Shown: positions 1 to 6,356, counted from the stretch's first letter. The stretch is DNA of 7,068 nt from Saprospiraceae bacterium (GCA_020437045.1 JAGQWV010000653.1:1-7068); one strand, 5' to 3'. Program-made: numbers and translations. The notes: generated by a model from the sequence alone, not told the origin.

Positions 1-28
1 GTCAACGTTATTTATGAGAGAACATTCT

Positions 29-91
29 GAATACGGAATACTGACTACTGAATACGGAATACTATTCACTGAATACTAGCCACTGACTACT
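29..91. repeat. Heptanucleotide tandem repeat, nine units
   Basis: The stretch divides without gaps into nine 7-bp units: GAATACG, GAATACT, GACTACT, GAATACG, GAATACT, ATTCACT, GAATACT, AGCCACT, GACTACT. The consensus is GAATACT. Variation is concentrated at unit position 3 (A or C) and position 7 (T or G), with two more diverged units (64-70 and 78-84) that still end in CACT. A 16-bp block (27-42) recurs exactly at 48-63 as a result. It lies in non-coding DNA upstream of the small membrane protein gene. The pattern resembles the short tandemly repeated repetitive heptamers known from cyanobacterial genomes; any function here is unknown. Confidence 0.85.
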
Positions 92-237
92 TACGAGTCA
101 TAGGCTAATGCAATCCATTTACTTTTTTAATCATTTTCCACTTTAACTATTTTACCACTTTCACCCATTTAACCGATTTATCCATTTGTTAATTAAAATA
201 ATTCAGTAAATTAGAATGTTATACTAGCCCTAATTTC
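92..237. other. AT-rich, pyrimidine-biased upstream region of the membrane protein gene
   Basis: No gene is visible here. The plus strand is markedly pyrimidine-rich from about 111 to 190 and contains five CCA(C/T)TT motifs, beginning at 115, 138, 155, 165 and 182. The last one forms TCCATTTG (181-188), which differs from the Bacteroidota -7 consensus TAnnTTTG at one position. TTTC at 159-162 sits 18 bases upstream where a -33 TTTG would be expected. This could be the promoter for the gene starting at 238, but the match is weak. Confidence 0.3.
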
Positions 238-753
238 ATGTTTAAAGCCAAACTTATCGGTGACAAAAGTTATTTTCGACTAAAAAGAATCACTGCAATC
301 CTATCGGTATTCAGTATAGTCCTTTTTTGCCTGATAAACCCTGTAAATGAATTGTCCTGGCCCTGGCTGATAGTCCTATGCACCATTTCCGGAGTTATAA
401 TTTTTTATTCAAAGCGTATCGAGCAAAGACTCATCCGGGTGATCCAGGATCAGATTCAAATTGATTATGAGAGTATTACAATAGTAGACAACCGGGGAAA
501 GGTAAAAGATAAAATAAACATTAGTGATGCCGATCGAATTATCCTCAAGGAAACATTTAAACTTCCCCTGGACAAAATTGCCGACAAGCATCTGAAAAAC
601 TTTATTACAATTGACATCCATAATAAATTACACACGTTCGACTTTATTCCGGAATCCTATTATATGCTCAAGCAATTAGGGAAAATCGTGGAACGATGGC
701 GAGAATCCAACATTCCTCTCTTTATCTTACCACTAGATCAGAGAAACAACTAA
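238..753 (+). CDS. Small two-helix membrane protein with probable PH-like cytoplasmic domain
   Basis: The product is 171 residues. Two hydrophobic segments (about residues 17-36 and 40-58) are joined by a very short turn, forming a helical hairpin with both ends predicted in the cytoplasm. The remaining 110 residues are soluble: alternating beta-type segments (about 72-105), a charged stretch, another strand pair (about 121-136, FITIDIHNKLHTFDF) and a C-terminal amphipathic helix (about 139-156, ending in ERWRES). Short membrane hairpin, beta-rich body and closing helix match the layout of bacterial YcxB/PH-like proteins, but I assign this by architecture only. No catalytic motif is visible. 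The ATG at 238 is the only sensible start; it has no Shine-Dalgarno motif. The gene converges on the haloperoxidase gene and shares its terminator. It may be a conserved Bacteroidota protein of unknown function. Confidence 0.8.
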   Translation: MFKAKLIGDKSYFRLKRITAILSVFSIVLFCLINPVNELSWPWLIVLCTISGVIIFYSKRIEQRLIRVIQDQIQIDYESITIVDNRGKVKDKINISDADRIILKETFKLPLDKIADKHLKNFITIDIHNKLHTFDFIPESYYMLKQLGKIVERWRESNIPLFILPLDQRNN

Positions 754-754
754 A

Positions 755-787
755 AAAGCCTGTTCACTTTTTCAGTAAACAGGCTTT
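755..787 (-). terminator. Rho-independent terminator shared by two convergent genes
   Basis: The arms AAAGCCTGTT (755-764) and AACAGGCTTT (778-787) are perfectly complementary. Two more pairs form beyond one mismatch (766-767 with 775-776), leaving a seven-base loop. Read on the minus strand, the hairpin is followed directly by six U residues (complement of 752-757), so it is a strong canonical terminator for the haloperoxidase gene ending at 827. On the plus strand it starts just after the stop codon of the small membrane protein gene, with only a short U tract (785-787), so it probably serves that gene less efficiently. Confidence 0.88.
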
Positions 788-826
788 GTGGATGGATCTA
801 AAACCTTATATAATCTACAACGAAAT

Positions 827-3025
827 TTAACTATTGGTTACGATCAGTTTCTGAGGTTGACTGACTCCATAATTTGTTTGAATTCGATAAAAATAGGTGC
901 CGGCAGGTATTCGATCTCCCACCTGCCAGGTTCTGGAATAAATACCAGGATTTCTGATATTTTCATCCAGTTTTTCGATCAGTCTTCCTTCAAGATTATA
1001 AACATTGATAGAGATAGGTGATGTCTTTTTAACGGAATATTCAAAGGTGGTGTAATCTGCTACCGGATTAGGGTAATTATTGACAACGCTTATAGCATCA
1101 TGGGCCACCACATTCTTATTGGCAGTTGTCTCACCCTGAAAATATTGAAGTGCCTTAGCAAAAGCTTCCGGCCCGATTTTCATACCTAATAATCTACCGG
1201 GTACGTCATCAATGGGAGGATGTATTCCACCCCATAATCTTGACAAACTTGCCTGATCAGAAGCATCCCGATATTTGGCCCATTGTAGCTCTAAATCAAT
1301 AGTTGGACCTTCTTCGAACAATAAAAATTCATTTTTAGGGGCATCAAAAACTCCCATTCCTCCGGGGAAGTACTCATCTCCCGTCACCAAAGTCATAACT
1401 TCTGCCGCCGCCCGTGAAAACGTAGAGTGACCAGATACATATCCAGCAAAAGGTGGGGTAATAAATGATGGCTTTTGATATGGCCACCAGTTGGCAGCCA
1501 GAATCCATCCCACACCTGCAGAACTGGTGGCGTCGGGCACGTAATCAGGTCCTTTCCATGCAAACAATTTGATTTTGCCTATGTTTTCACCGTTTGGTCC
1601 GGCAAGACTATCTCCTTCTTCAACCAATTCGATATGACCTTCTACCAATGGCAAACCACCGGGATGATAAGACATTTTTGTGGAGTCAGAACATTGGCCT
1701 AGCTCAGCCATACCACGAATGGCGGATATAGGTCTAACAAAATCGTAAAACGATTTAATACCCCAAACGGCCACAGCAACATCATGCATAGCACCACCCA
1801 TCACCAGATAGGTCTTGACATCCCACTCCAAATTATCCAATGGCTCCCCTGCTCCTTCAAAGCGCTTCTCAAAACCAGGATAGTCACTGACATAATTTAA
1901 GATGGTGAACCAATGACCAGGAGGTGTTTCAGAATTTGGTCCATCTGCCCAAAACTCGGCAAGTACGCGTCCAAAATCTCCCAATGATACGATCTGAGGT
2001 TCATACGGTTGACCTGTAACAGGATTGATAGAATAACCGGTATCAATGACACCTCCATCCAGGAAATTATAGAATGCCCTCATTTCTTCCTCATTATGTG
2101 GCAGACTACTGAGGTTACCTACCGAGGCGGGAGAAATATCAATCATAATTTGTTGAGCTGGGTCCAGGTGACCAGACCAAATAGCTACCAGGGCAAAATT
2201 CCACTTATAAAAATCATCAAGCTCTTTTAGTGTGCCGGTGGTATCAATTTGCGGTGGTGAACCAGGATTATGATACAGATAGTAATCATTCCCATTTTTA
2301 TCAAAAATTTCCAGATCATCTTCCGTGAGAGAAAAAGGAGTGACCGATCCCCAGTGTGGTCCTAAAAACCTTCTTGGCATTCCTGCCTGGAGCGCTAGCG
2401 GTTGCCAGTGATTCAAATCTACGATATCAGGATTACCAGGCAAAGATGGCACCAATGGAGGATTAACCGGTGTATAATAGCTATCGGGAAAATCATAATT
2501 TATGTCTTCGTCGGAGTGATCACCCAACCCAAATTCCATGCAACTGAGAGCTATATAATTACCCAATGCCGCTGGAGATCCATCGGAAAAATCAACCGAA
2601 GTAAAAGAAGTATCGTACCCCAAAGAAATCATTAAGGAATCGAACCTCGGGAGAGAAACTGCTGCACCCGGTGAATTACGAAATCGCTGTTTTAGTAGAC
2701 GATATGCTGCATAACTAATGGCTTCTTCCTGAGCAACTCTTCGCTGCAGCTGCGTCTCCGGAACGTTTATACCATCAAAATTACATGTATAATCACCCAC
2801 CGTATTACCCAATAAAAAAGGTTGCGCCTGATCGTCATACACTGCCCAGGCATCGTACATCACTGCCGAGGTGTGAAAGAGATTCCTAGAATGCACCGTG
2901 GGCCGGCTCACATCCACTCTGATGGCATCCAACAGTGCTTCATTCCAAAGTCTGGCCACAGAATGCTGACCAAAAGACATTGTAAAAAACACCAGGACAC
3001 AAAATGAAGTAAAGGTTGTTTTCAT
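827..3025 (-). CDS. Secreted vanadium-dependent haloperoxidase-like protein (PAP2 superfamily) with T9SS sorting domain
   Basis: The product is 732 residues. Residues 1-19 form a signal peptide, with likely cleavage before Gln20. The vanadate-pocket motif of vanadium haloperoxidases and the related acid phosphatases is complete: Lys424-x6-Arg431-Pro, Ser531-Gly532-His533, and Arg596-x5-His602. By hand alignment these match Lys353, Arg360, Ser402-Gly403-His404, Arg490 and His496 of the Curvularia chloroperoxidase. Phe526 falls where that enzyme has Phe397, a place where bromoperoxidases usually have His. The usual Pro before SGH is Val530. The family oxidises halide with hydrogen peroxide to a hypohalous species. 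An N-terminal conserved-looking block (about 48-64, NLFHTSAVMYDAWAVYD) and the long spacing place it with the large bacterial haloperoxidase-like proteins. The C-terminus (about 647-732, starting near YPNPV) is a type A T9SS domain, so the protein is probably released or surface-anchored. The start at 3025 gives the signal peptide directly. Halide specificity, or a phosphatase activity instead, cannot be decided from sequence. Confidence 0.92.
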   Translation of the reverse strand: MKTTFTSFCVLVFFTMSFGQHSVARLWNEALLDAIRVDVSRPTVHSRNLFHTSAVMYDAWAVYDDQAQPFLLGNTVGDYTCNFDGINVPETQLQRRVAQEEAISYAAYRLLKQRFRNSPGAAVSLPRFDSLMISLGYDTSFTSVDFSDGSPAALGNYIALSCMEFGLGDHSDEDINYDFPDSYYTPVNPPLVPSLPGNPDIVDLNHWQPLALQAGMPRRFLGPHWGSVTPFSLTEDDLEIFDKNGNDYYLYHNPGSPPQIDTTGTLKELDDFYKWNFALVAIWSGHLDPAQQIMIDISPASVGNLSSLPHNEEEMRAFYNFLDGGVIDTGYSINPVTGQPYEPQIVSLGDFGRVLAEFWADGPNSETPPGHWFTILNYVSDYPGFEKRFEGAGEPLDNLEWDVKTYLVMGGAMHDVAVAVWGIKSFYDFVRPISAIRGMAELGQCSDSTKMSYHPGGLPLVEGHIELVEEGDSLAGPNGENIGKIKLFAWKGPDYVPDATSSAGVGWILAANWWPYQKPSFITPPFAGYVSGHSTFSRAAAEVMTLVTGDEYFPGGMGVFDAPKNEFLLFEEGPTIDLELQWAKYRDASDQASLSRLWGGIHPPIDDVPGRLLGMKIGPEAFAKALQYFQGETTANKNVVAHDAISVVNNYPNPVADYTTFEYSVKKTSPISINVYNLEGRLIEKLDENIRNPGIYSRTWQVGDRIPAGTYFYRIQTNYGVSQPQKLIVTNS

Positions 3026-3089
3026 ATGTTTGATTTTAAATGAGTTATACGAGTGCTTTGCAAAATATCAGGATGGTGGACAAGTATCC

Positions 3090-3191
3090 TACGGCACTAC
3101 GGATTCTTCACCGGGCTTTCTTTTAGAAAGGTAGAAAAACTCTTCCGAGGAAGTGAGCAAAGTGTTAGTTACTAATCCGCGAAAAGCCGTA
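3090..3191 (-). other. Possible structured 5' leader of the haloperoxidase mRNA
   Basis: Two nested 6-bp complementary pairs lie in line: TACGGC (3090-3095) with GCCGTA (3186-3191), and inside them CGGATT (3100-3105) with AATCCG (3174-3179). A small internal loop (4 against 6 bases) separates them. The enclosed segment contains a further hairpin, CTTTCT (3116-3121) with AGAAAG (3125-3130), and the near-palindrome CTTCCGAGGAAG (3141-3152). The whole can fold as a branched element about 65 bases upstream of the haloperoxidase start codon. Single 6-bp matches are expected by chance in a segment this size; the nested arrangement is what suggests structure. It matches no riboswitch class I can recognise. 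Confidence 0.3.
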
Positions 3192-3205
3192 CTTCATCAT
3201 ACTAA

Positions 3206-3222
3206 TTGATCAACCTGATCAA
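3206..3222. repeat. Hyphenated palindrome, operator-like
   Basis: TTGATCA (3206-3212) and TGATCAA (3216-3222) form a perfect 7-3-7 inverted repeat. Its right end overlaps the TTTG of a possible minus-strand -7 element (3220-3227), and its centre lies where transcription of the haloperoxidase gene would begin if that promoter is real. The size and symmetry fit a dimeric regulator site, but no regulator is encoded in the window. Confidence 0.4.
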
Positions 3223-3248
3223 ATATTAGCCAAGTTTCATACATTAAA
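3220..3248 (-). promoter_or_regulatory. Possible promoter of the haloperoxidase gene
   Basis: On the minus strand AATATTTG (3227 to 3220) matches the Bacteroidota -7 consensus TAnnTTTG at five of the six fixed positions. TTTA (3248 to 3245) lies 17 bases upstream as a weak -33 element. Transcription would start near 3213-3216, giving a leader of roughly 190 nucleotides. Both elements are imperfect and the region is AT-rich, so chance matches are likely. Confidence 0.25.
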
Positions 3249-3348
3249 TTATTAAATATATCTATGGACACCTCTAGTATCGATTTATCTATAGATAGCA
3301 AAAAGGCTACCAAAAGGAATAAGTCTCAATAGTACATTGTTATAAAAG

Positions 3349-3365
3349 CCAGAAACGTTGTCTGG
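3349..3365 (-). terminator. Weak candidate terminator of the beta-helix gene
   Basis: On the minus strand a 5-bp stem, CCAGA with TCTGG, and a 7-base loop are followed at once by CTTTTAT. It lies 84 bases past the stop codon of the beta-helix gene. The stem is short and the U tract interrupted. The 3361-3365 arm can instead pair with 3403-3407, so this hairpin competes with a longer inverted repeat. Confidence 0.3.
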
Positions 3366-3407
3366 TATGCTCTTTCTAAGTTTCGTCAGTTGGTATTTCA
3401 TACCAGA
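3361..3407. repeat. Inverted repeat with internal nested hairpin
   Basis: TCTGGTATG (3361-3369) and CATACCAGA (3399-3407) are perfectly complementary 9-bp arms. Inside, TGGTAT (3391-3396) and ATACCA (3400-3405) form a compact 6-3-6 hairpin that uses the same right arm. The TGGTAT core therefore occurs three times, once inverted. It lies just downstream of the beta-helix gene on its coding strand. Function is unknown; it could be a transcript-end structure or a protein-binding site. Confidence 0.5.
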
Positions 3408-3448
3408 ATCATCGCTGGGGAAAATTAGATTCAAAAGGCCAAAGAGGT

Positions 3449-5434
3449 TTAAGTGTTCCAATAGTTAATGGCCAGTTTTATATTCTGAATGGTATTCATG
3501 CTCTGTAAAGTGATCACATAGATCCCGGGAGATATTCCATAAACGTCGAAATTATCGCCGGAATCGCACTCGGTCCATGTTTTCAAAACCTGACCAGAAG
3601 TATTTCGAAGAACTACCTTATATAAATATTCGATTTCTCCCTCTATTCGAAAAGACGATCTTACCGGATTTGGAAAGATAGCTAATTTAGTAACCCTTTT
3701 TTCAATGCTGCGCACCGGTGAAATGCTGACCATGCCGTCCAGGTCAACCTGCCGTAACCGGTAATAGAATTTGCCTGAAACCGGTACTGCATCTTGCCAT
3801 TGGTAGAATGTCGGCTGTCCCTGCGCTTCCAACTCAACTACCGAATCCCATACTTGCAGATCAATGGATCTTTGCACAATGAATGAACTATTGTCAACTT
3901 CGTCGGCGGTTTCCCAGGTGAGTTCGACGAAATCATCAATCAACGTCGCCTTAAAAGGCTTCAAATACCTCACAAGGAGAATCCCACCATACTCATCAGC
4001 ACCAATGTCTATGATATCATTATTGATTCTGTCGTCATCATGATAACCATCGAGCTCTCCCTCAGCAATGGAAGTATGCGGATCACCCGCGTTAATGGCA
4101 GGAGAATTCGGATTTCCCAAATGGAAACTCACCCCTTGCGAACTGATCTGTAATTGAGGATCTGCAAAAATGGAATTAAAATCCTGCATTGTCTTTGAGA
4201 CATATCCTGTTAATGAATTAAAGATTGTCCCCTCATAATCAAATGCCGATGGACCTGAACTAAAGTATAAATTGTAATTCAGATTTAAGCCTGTGCTACC
4301 AGAATTGACAGACAACATTAATAGTGAGCCACTATTCTGATAAAATATATTATTAATGACATCTAAATTGTCGGTAGCTGTAATTGTCAACTGACCAGTG
4401 ATTCCTCCCACTCCACCCGGGTTAACATCATTTTCCAAAGCAGTATTATTTCGTATGATCGAGTTTGTCACCCTGCCAGTATGGGGATAATCATACCCAC
4501 CTACAGCAATTGCCGCATCAGCATTGTTATATAAGAAGTTGTTTCTCACTGTAATATTAGAAGCGGTGCCAGGATTCTCACATCCTACTTCGATCCCGTA
4601 TTGACAACCTGTGACCAGGTTCCGTTCAATAATGATCATTGCACCGCCATCAACATAAATTCCTGCTGCCGAAGCATAGGGTGAAATACAATTCTTAACG
4701 TCGTTATCTACGATTCGTCCATTTCTTGCCTGATCATTTATACTAGAGGTCTGTTCGCCTCCAATGGCATCGATCCCAATATTGGATATATTATCAACTT
4801 CATTATTCTCAATACTAAATCCATCCACATTTCCATTTACAGCTATCCCCTCACTAAAACCAGTGAGGCAATCATGTATCTTGTTTGATTTAATGGTTAG
4901 TGAAGATACCGGTGCACTACCGTTAGATCCATATACGATAATTGGTTGAGCATTATCAAGATCAGAATCTACTGGATCTCCAGAACCAAAATTAATTTGA
5001 CTTATATCATTAGCAATTATCGAGATCCCCAGACAATTACCTTCTACTAAAATACCCTGTGCTCCTTGTGTGGTATGATCAGTAAGTGTCAATCCACGGA
5101 TAGTAATAAAGCTCTGGTCAATAATTTCGATGAGGGCATCTTGTTCGAAATGGCCATCTCCGTTGATGATTGCATGTTCTTCTGGAGGACTCCACAATAC
5201 AATGGGATTGAAGATCGTACCGGATTGGGTAAAACTAATGCGCTCTGAATAGATACCGGCCAGAAGAGCAATTGTATCGCCCGGAACAACCTGCTCAATA
5301 GCGAATTGGATAGAAGCCCAGGGATCTTCTCTGGAACCGGGAGCACTATTTCTCCCGGTCGTCGATACATAATATGTGGTCGCATAAACCTGAAATTGAC
5401 ATAAAATCACCATCAGAATGAAATTGAATTTCAT
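3449..5434 (-). CDS. Secreted right-handed parallel beta-helix protein with fibronectin-like domain and T9SS sorting domain
   Basis: The product is 661 residues. Residues 1-18 are a signal peptide, probably cleaved after VYA. Residues about 20-95 (YYVSTTGRNSAPGS, PGDTI, GIYSERI, IINGDG) are the characteristic opening of pectate-lyase-like beta-helix proteins. Residues about 100-400 hold irregular coils with repeated N-rich turns (SNKIHDC near 183, ENNEVDN near 209, DNDVKNC near 243, ERNLVTG near 270, RNNFLYNN near 297, RNNTALEN near 328). The helix section ends at DIGADEYGG (about 476-484). A fibronectin-like beta domain follows (about 493-575, LTWETADEVDNSSF and YYRLRQVDLDG), then a type A T9SS domain (about 586-661, starting IFPNPV). 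Related folds include polysaccharide lyases and hydrolases, but I cannot assign catalytic residues, so enzyme activity is not claimed. It may bind or cut an extracellular polysaccharide. It lies upstream of the haloperoxidase gene on the same strand and is divergent from xth. Confidence 0.9.
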   Translation of the reverse strand: MKFNFILMVILCQFQVYATTYYVSTTGRNSAPGSREDPWASIQFAIEQVVPGDTIALLAGIYSERISFTQSGTIFNPIVLWSPPEEHAIINGDGHFEQDALIEIIDQSFITIRGLTLTDHTTQGAQGILVEGNCLGISIIANDISQINFGSGDPVDSDLDNAQPIIVYGSNGSAPVSSLTIKSNKIHDCLTGFSEGIAVNGNVDGFSIENNEVDNISNIGIDAIGGEQTSSINDQARNGRIVDNDVKNCISPYASAAGIYVDGGAMIIIERNLVTGCQYGIEVGCENPGTASNITVRNNFLYNNADAAIAVGGYDYPHTGRVTNSIIRNNTALENDVNPGGVGGITGQLTITATDNLDVINNIFYQNSGSLLMLSVNSGSTGLNLNYNLYFSSGPSAFDYEGTIFNSLTGYVSKTMQDFNSIFADPQLQISSQGVSFHLGNPNSPAINAGDPHTSIAEGELDGYHDDDRINNDIIDIGADEYGGILLVRYLKPFKATLIDDFVELTWETADEVDNSSFIVQRSIDLQVWDSVVELEAQGQPTFYQWQDAVPVSGKFYYRLRQVDLDGMVSISPVRSIEKRVTKLAIFPNPVRSSFRIEGEIEYLYKVVLRNTSGQVLKTWTECDSGDNFDVYGISPGIYVITLQSMNTIQNIKLAINYWNT

Positions 5435-5435
5435 T
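5417..5435. repeat. Perfect 19-bp palindrome over the beta-helix start codon
   Basis: AATGAAATT (5417-5425) and AATTTCATT (5427-5435) are perfect inverted copies around a single central base. The right arm contains the minus-strand ATG (5432-5434), and the palindrome spans the first six codons (M-K-F-N-F-I). In the mRNA it can form an eight-base-pair AU-rich hairpin with the start codon inside the stem. The mirrored plus-strand ATG at 5418 is a by-product of the symmetry and not a likely gene start. Confidence 0.7.
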
Positions 5436-5594
5436 GATTCTTATAGCTTAATTATCAAATGGATAAATATAGTATATAAATATAATATATTGGATTTAAC
5501 TTGCCGATGTACTCTGGTTGTGCAGGTATGTAACGAAGACAAATACGACGCAAAAAGATTAATAATTATATTGCGGACCAGTACATTTAAAATT
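5436..5594. promoter_or_regulatory. Divergent promoter region between the beta-helix gene and xth
   Basis: About 160 bp separate the two divergent start codons. The stretch 5455-5500 is almost pure A and T, as expected for a divergent promoter. On the minus strand TCCATTTG (5463 to 5456) is one base off the -7 consensus, but no -33 element is well placed. On the plus strand no convincing TAnnTTTG is present at a useful distance; TACATTTA (5582-5589) lies too close to the xth start. Exact promoters therefore remain unassigned. Confidence 0.35.
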
Positions 5595-6356
5595 ATGAAA
5601 ATTCTCTCCTGGAACGTAAATGGTTTACGAGCTGCTGTTAAAAAAGATTTTGTAGAACAAATATCTCAGATCGATGCTGATGTCATTTGTTTGCAGGAAA
5701 CAAAGGCACAACCGGATGAAGTAGAACAAGCGCTATCAGAACTTAAGGGTTACCATATCTATGCCAACTCAGCATCGCAAAAGGGATATTCGAGTACTGC
5801 GATATTATCCAAAAAGGAACCCCTCCAAATTCTGCCCGACATGAATATAGCTGAGCATGATAATGAAGGTAGAATAATCACTGCGGAGTATGACCGGTTC
5901 TACCTGGTCACAGCTTATGTGCCAAACTCCGGTCGCGGATTAGTAAGGTTGGAATATAGAAAACAATGGGATCTTGATTTCTTAAATTTCCTTAAAACCC
6001 TGGAGAAGGAAAAAGCGGTAATTCTCTGTGGAGATTTAAATGTCGCCCATCAACCAATGGACTTGGCAAATCCTAAAAGTAATTACAATAAAACCGCCGG
6101 ATATACACAAGTTGAAATCGATGGGTTTAACATGTTCATCGAAAATGGTTTCGTAGATATCTTTCGACATATTTATCCGGACAAGGTAGCATATAGCTGG
6201 TGGAGTTATATGTTTAATGCGCGAACAAAAAATATAGGATGGCGGATTGACTATTTCCTGGGTAGTACCTCACTCTTGCCCTATGTCGTAGATTGTCAAA
6301 TACTCGGCGACATTATGGGTTCTGATCATTGTCCGGTCCAATTGGAAATTGCCTAA
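5595..6356 (+). CDS. xth: Exonuclease III family AP endonuclease
   Basis: The product is 253 residues, the normal length of the family. It hydrolyses the DNA backbone 5' to abasic sites and can degrade duplex DNA from 3' ends, acting in cytoplasmic base-excision repair. Conserved catalytic and metal-binding positions are all present: Asn7 in SWNVNGLRA, Glu35 in LQETK, Tyr108 in TAYVPNSG, Asp147 and Asn149 in GDLNVAH, Asp219 in NIGWRIDYF, and Asp244-His245 in GSDHCPV. The signature WWSYMFNAR (202-210) and the NIGWRIDYF block place it nearer the Bacillus ExoA/human APE1 branch than plain E. coli XthA (by recalled motifs, not a tree). I chose the ATG at 5595 because MKILSWNVNG is the standard N-terminus; the frame is open back to 5418 but that part has no family resemblance and overlaps the divergent gene. 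No Shine-Dalgarno motif precedes it. It appears to be a single-gene unit. Confidence 0.96.
   Translation: MKILSWNVNGLRAAVKKDFVEQISQIDADVICLQETKAQPDEVEQALSELKGYHIYANSASQKGYSSTAILSKKEPLQILPDMNIAEHDNEGRIITAEYDRFYLVTAYVPNSGRGLVRLEYRKQWDLDFLNFLKTLEKEKAVILCGDLNVAHQPMDLANPKSNYNKTAGYTQVEIDGFNMFIENGFVDIFRHIYPDKVAYSWWSYMFNARTKNIGWRIDYFLGSTSLLPYVVDCQILGDIMGSDHCPVQLEIA

Larger units (their letters stand above)
3026..3448. other. Long intergenic region rich in inverted repeats, no convincing gene
   Basis: This 423-bp gap separates two minus-strand genes, so they are probably not one tight operon. It contains a possible minus-strand promoter, a hyphenated palindrome, a nested stem pattern (3090-3191), a hairpin with arms CTTTCT (3116-3121) and AGAAAG (3125-3130), a pair AGGAT/ATCCT (3070-3074 and 3086-3090), a perfect 12-bp palindrome TATCTATAGATA (3286-3297), and overlapping hairpins at 3349-3407. 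I saw no open frame with credible coding character. Confidence 0.7.

Noticed and set aside
409..621. Minus-strand open frame inside the small membrane protein gene
   Set aside because: It lies fully within a well-supported plus-strand gene and shows no domain or plausible start context.
3061..3130. Cobalamin-riboswitch-like words on the minus strand (GGTGAAGAATCCG)
   Set aside because: The similarity is limited to one short stretch. The conserved GCCACTG core and the B12-box sequence are absent, and the downstream gene has no cobalamin link.
3286..3297. TATCTATAGATA palindrome as an operator
   Set aside because: It is a perfect 12-bp palindrome but simple and AT-rich, with no promoter element beside it, so chance is a sufficient explanation.
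3264..3428. Plus-strand reading frame of 22 codons, a TAG at 3330-3332, then 31 more open codons
   Set aside because: It looks faintly protein-like across the stop, but the length is within chance, there is no start signal, and I recognise no homologous protein. I do not call it a gene or a pseudogene.
5089..5385. Second minus-strand open frame inside the beta-helix gene
   Set aside because: It overlaps, in another frame, the region that encodes the signature opening of the beta-helix domain. It has no recognisable features of its own.
5582..5589. TACATTTA as a -7 element for xth
   Set aside because: It would place the transcription start on the start codon itself, no -33 element lies at the right distance, and the last base departs from TTTG.
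5418..5594. N-terminal extension of xth from an upstream in-frame ATG at 5418
   Set aside because: The extra 59 residues have no resemblance to the family, overlap the divergent beta-helix gene start, and the ATG arises from a palindrome. The standard family N-terminus MKILSWNVNG begins at 5595.
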